A stretch of 64,000 nucleotides of DNA, from assembly GCF_003635165.1 (NCBI RefSeq), contig NZ_ML058604.1, positions 166,250-230,249 on the forward strand. Direction: 5' to 3'. Below, piece after piece: positions 62,594 through 64,000 of the stretch (within the stretch, counting starts at the first letter, position 1; the number at the start of each line of letters is the position of its first letter). The position numbers and the translations under genes are program-made. The DNA comes from Burkholderia sp. Nafp2/4-1b (GTDB lineage Bacteria > Pseudomonadota > Gammaproteobacteria > Burkholderiales > Burkholderiaceae). A model generated the notes under the pieces. It ran no database searches. It worked only from the letters and a program-made list of their open reading frames with translations, and was not told the origin of the DNA.

Positions 62594-64000
62594 TCAGAAG
62601 GTCTCGTCGGGCGACAGATAGCGCCACTGGCCTTGCGGCAGCGCGCCGAGCATCACGCGGCCCATTCGCACGCGCTTCAGGCCGATCACTTCGAGACCGA
62701 CCAGTTCGCACATGCGGCGGATCTGGCGCTTCTTGCCTTCGCGCAGCACGAAACGGAGTTGTTCGCCGTTCTGCCAGCTCACCATCGCGGGCTTCAGCGG
62801 CGCGCCGTCGAGCTCGAGGCCGTGGCGCAGCTTCGCGAGCGATTCGGCAGGGAAGTGCTGGTCGATGTCGAGCAGCCGGTCGCCGAAACGCACGCGCACC
62901 AGATACTCCTTGTCGATGTCCGACTGCTCGCCGATCAGCTGCTTTGCGATCACGCCGTTCTGCGTCAGCACGAGCAGGCCGGTGGAGTCGATGTCGAGCC
63001 GGCCGGCCGGCGCGAGCGCATGCAGGTGCTGCGGCGAGAAGCGTATCGGCGAACGGTCGCCGCTCCACTGGTTCGCGCGCGTGATCAGCACGGCCGCGGG
63101 CTCGTAGCCGTCTTCCGCCTGACCCGACACGTAACCGACCGGCTTGTGCAGCAGGATCGTCACTTGTGCGGCCTGGGCGGCGCTGGCGCGTTCGTCGATC
63201 TCGATCTTCTGGTCCGGACGGACCTTGGTGCCGAGCGTATCGATACGTTCGCCGTCGACGAGCACCCAACCCTTTTCGATCCATTCGTCCGCTTCGCGGC
63301 GCGAGCACAGGCCAAGTTCGGACATGCGCTTCGACAGGCGCATCAGGCCTGTTTCGTCGCCACGGTCGATGTCGGCCGCCGGGCGCTTGACCGGTTGAGC
63401 GGTCTTTACCGCGCCGAACGCGCGGGGTTCGCCGTCACGTGCGGGACGCGCCGGGCGGTCGCCGAAACTGCGCTTCGCACCTTCGCCGGCTGCCTTGTCC
63501 CGGTACGACGGACGCTTGCTGTCGTCGCCGGCTGCGCGACGCGGGCGCGCATCGTCATCGCGGCGCGGCGGGCGATCGGACGACGTGCGACGGTCGCCGA
63601 AACTGCGCTTCGCACCTTCGCCGGCTGCGTTGTCGCGATAGGACGGGCGCTTGTTATCGTCACCACCTGCGCGACGCGGGCGTGCATCGTCATCGCGGCG
63701 CGGCGGGCGATCGGACGACGTGCGACGGTCGCCGAAGCTGCGCTTCGCGCCTTCGCCGGCTGCGTTGTCGCGATAGGACGGGCGCTTGTAATCGTCACCG
63801 CCTGCGCGACGCGGGCGCGCATCGTCATCGCGGCGCGGCGGGCGATCGGACGACGTGCGGCGCTCGCCGAAGCTGCGCTTCGCACCTTCGCCGGCTGCGT
63901 TGTCGCGATAGGACGGGCGCTTGTAATCGTCACCACCTGCGCGGCGCGGGCGGGAGTCGTCATCGCGGCGCGGCGGGCGATCCGACGACGTGCGACGGTC
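62594..64000 (-). CDS. rluB: RluB-type 23S rRNA pseudouridine synthase with repeated N-terminal extension (5' end outside window)
   Basis: The enzyme part (62594-63343) has an S4 RNA-binding domain (MRLSKRMSELGLCSRREADE) and a catalytic core with the aspartate in PAGRLDIDSTGLLVLT. REGKKRQIRRMCELVGLEV ends the RluB/RluF-type core. The same frame stays open upstream from codon M63343 to the window end without a stop. The junction reads KRPAADIDRGDETGLMRLSKR, and before it come 45-residue Arg/Asp-rich repeats. The true start is therefore beyond 64000, and M63343 is internal. Differences between repeat units are often synonymous in this frame, which supports coding. The extension is presumably disordered and RNA-binding; that is inference. 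Confidence 0.88.
   Translation of the reverse strand, partial: DRRTSSDRPPRRDDDSRPRRAGGDDYKRPSYRDNAAGEGAKRSFGERRTSSDRPPRRDDDARPRRAGGDDYKRPSYRDNAAGEGAKRSFGDRRTSSDRPPRRDDDARPRRAGGDDNKRPSYRDNAAGEGAKRSFGDRRTSSDRPPRRDDDARPRRAAGDDSKRPSYRDKAAGEGAKRSFGDRPARPARDGEPRAFGAVKTAQPVKRPAADIDRGDETGLMRLSKRMSELGLCSRREADEWIEKGWVLVDGERIDTLGTKVRPDQKIEIDERASAAQAAQVTILLHKPVGYVSGQAEDGYEPAAVLITRANQWSGDRSPIRFSPQHLHALAPAGRLDIDSTGLLVLTQNGVIAKQLIGEQSDIDKEYLVRVRFGDRLLDIDQHFPAESLAKLRHGLELDGAPLKPAMVSWQNGEQLRFVLREGKKRQIRRMCELVGLEVIGLKRVRMGRVMLGALPQGQWRYLSPDETF
63461..64000 (-). repeat. Four 135-bp tandem repeats in the rluB extension
   Basis: The sequence GGTCGCCGAA recurs so that GCCGA begins at 63461, 63596, 63731 and 63866, and the window ends exactly at the next unit boundary. 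Each unit encodes 45 residues, for example FGDRRTSSDRPPRRDDDARP, followed by RRAGGDD, KRPSYRDNAAGEGAKRS. The unit nearest the enzyme is the most diverged. The array continues past the window. Confidence 0.95.

Noticed and set aside
63406..63963. A 185-codon minus-strand repeat protein (Ala/Thr/Ile-rich) over the 135-bp repeats
   Set aside because: A 135-base period keeps every frame open. The frame continuous with the RluB enzyme shows synonymous differences and gives the sensible Arg/Asp repeats.
63461..64000. CRISPR-like direct repeats
   Set aside because: Units are 135 bases, contiguous, with no unique spacers, and form an in-frame coding array.

Overview
The window is a high-GC (roughly two-thirds G+C by eye) stretch of a Burkholderia chromosome, most probably the main chromosome of a Burkholderia cepacia complex-like species. 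Pointers are the gene content and order (cysS - DNA glycosylase - accA - tilS - lysC - tRNA-Ser; an aceB/aceA region; dapC-dapD-arsC-like-dapE-prmB; smc-zipA-ligA), the codon use, and a small protein that resembles a Burkholderia-restricted DUF. Species cannot be decided from sequence reading alone. Almost everything is core housekeeping. I see no insertion sequence, prophage, CRISPR array, toxin-antitoxin or secretion locus.

Layout. 1-6150: end of cysS, an AlkA-like glycosylase, accA, tilS, lysC and tRNA-Ser(GCU). 6284-7657: a glycosyltransferase that looks like two copies of one domain, the first degenerate. 7658-8116: an AT-rich gap with nested inverted repeats. 8117-13784: a stand-alone NuoM-like antiporter subunit next to the cyoABCD quinol oxidase operon. 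14146-14508: a small Pro/Tyr-rich exported protein. 14715-20492: the yejABEF peptide/microcin C-type ABC importer, with a 25-codon signal-peptide-like ORF between yejB and yejE. 20621-22363: an NlpC/P60 hydrolase and a patatin-like lipoprotein. 22643-25135: gltX followed by tRNA-Ala, a duplicated tRNA-Glu/tRNA-Asp pair and a tRNA-like, CCA-ending hairpin element.

25240-35729: a GNAT protein, an AraC regulator, an AIG2-type cyclotransferase, malate synthase (aceB) preceded by a haloacid dehalogenase and a divergent LysR regulator, a universal stress protein, isocitrate lyase (aceA), a DEAD-box helicase with a long leader, and an acyl-CoA-binding protein. 35886-39187: four overlapping genes tsaB-rimI-udg-DUF1853. 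39206-48805: thiD, lplT, alr, radA, a small conserved protein, an ABC-F ATPase, a glutathione peroxidase and a cardiolipin synthase. 48919-53540: a lysine/diaminopimelate operon on the minus strand. 53700-62487: an EamA transporter, then smc, zipA, ligA and def. 62594-64000: an RluB-type pseudouridine synthase whose N-terminal extension is built from 45-residue repeats and runs off the window.

How the genes connect. lysC and the dapC/D/E genes feed lysine and peptidoglycan diaminopimelate. Alr, NlpC/P60, Cls, LplT and ZipA act on the envelope and division. AceA and AceB form the glyoxylate shunt. CysS, GltX, TilS, TsaB, RimI, PrmB, RluB, Def and the six tRNA genes serve translation. The glycosylase, UDG, RadA, SMC and LigA serve genome maintenance. 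The observations most worth following are the tRNA-like element at 24992-25097, the 135-bp repeats in the rluB extension, the tandem glycosyltransferase, the dehalogenase-aceB-LysR module and the orphan NuoM beside cyo.
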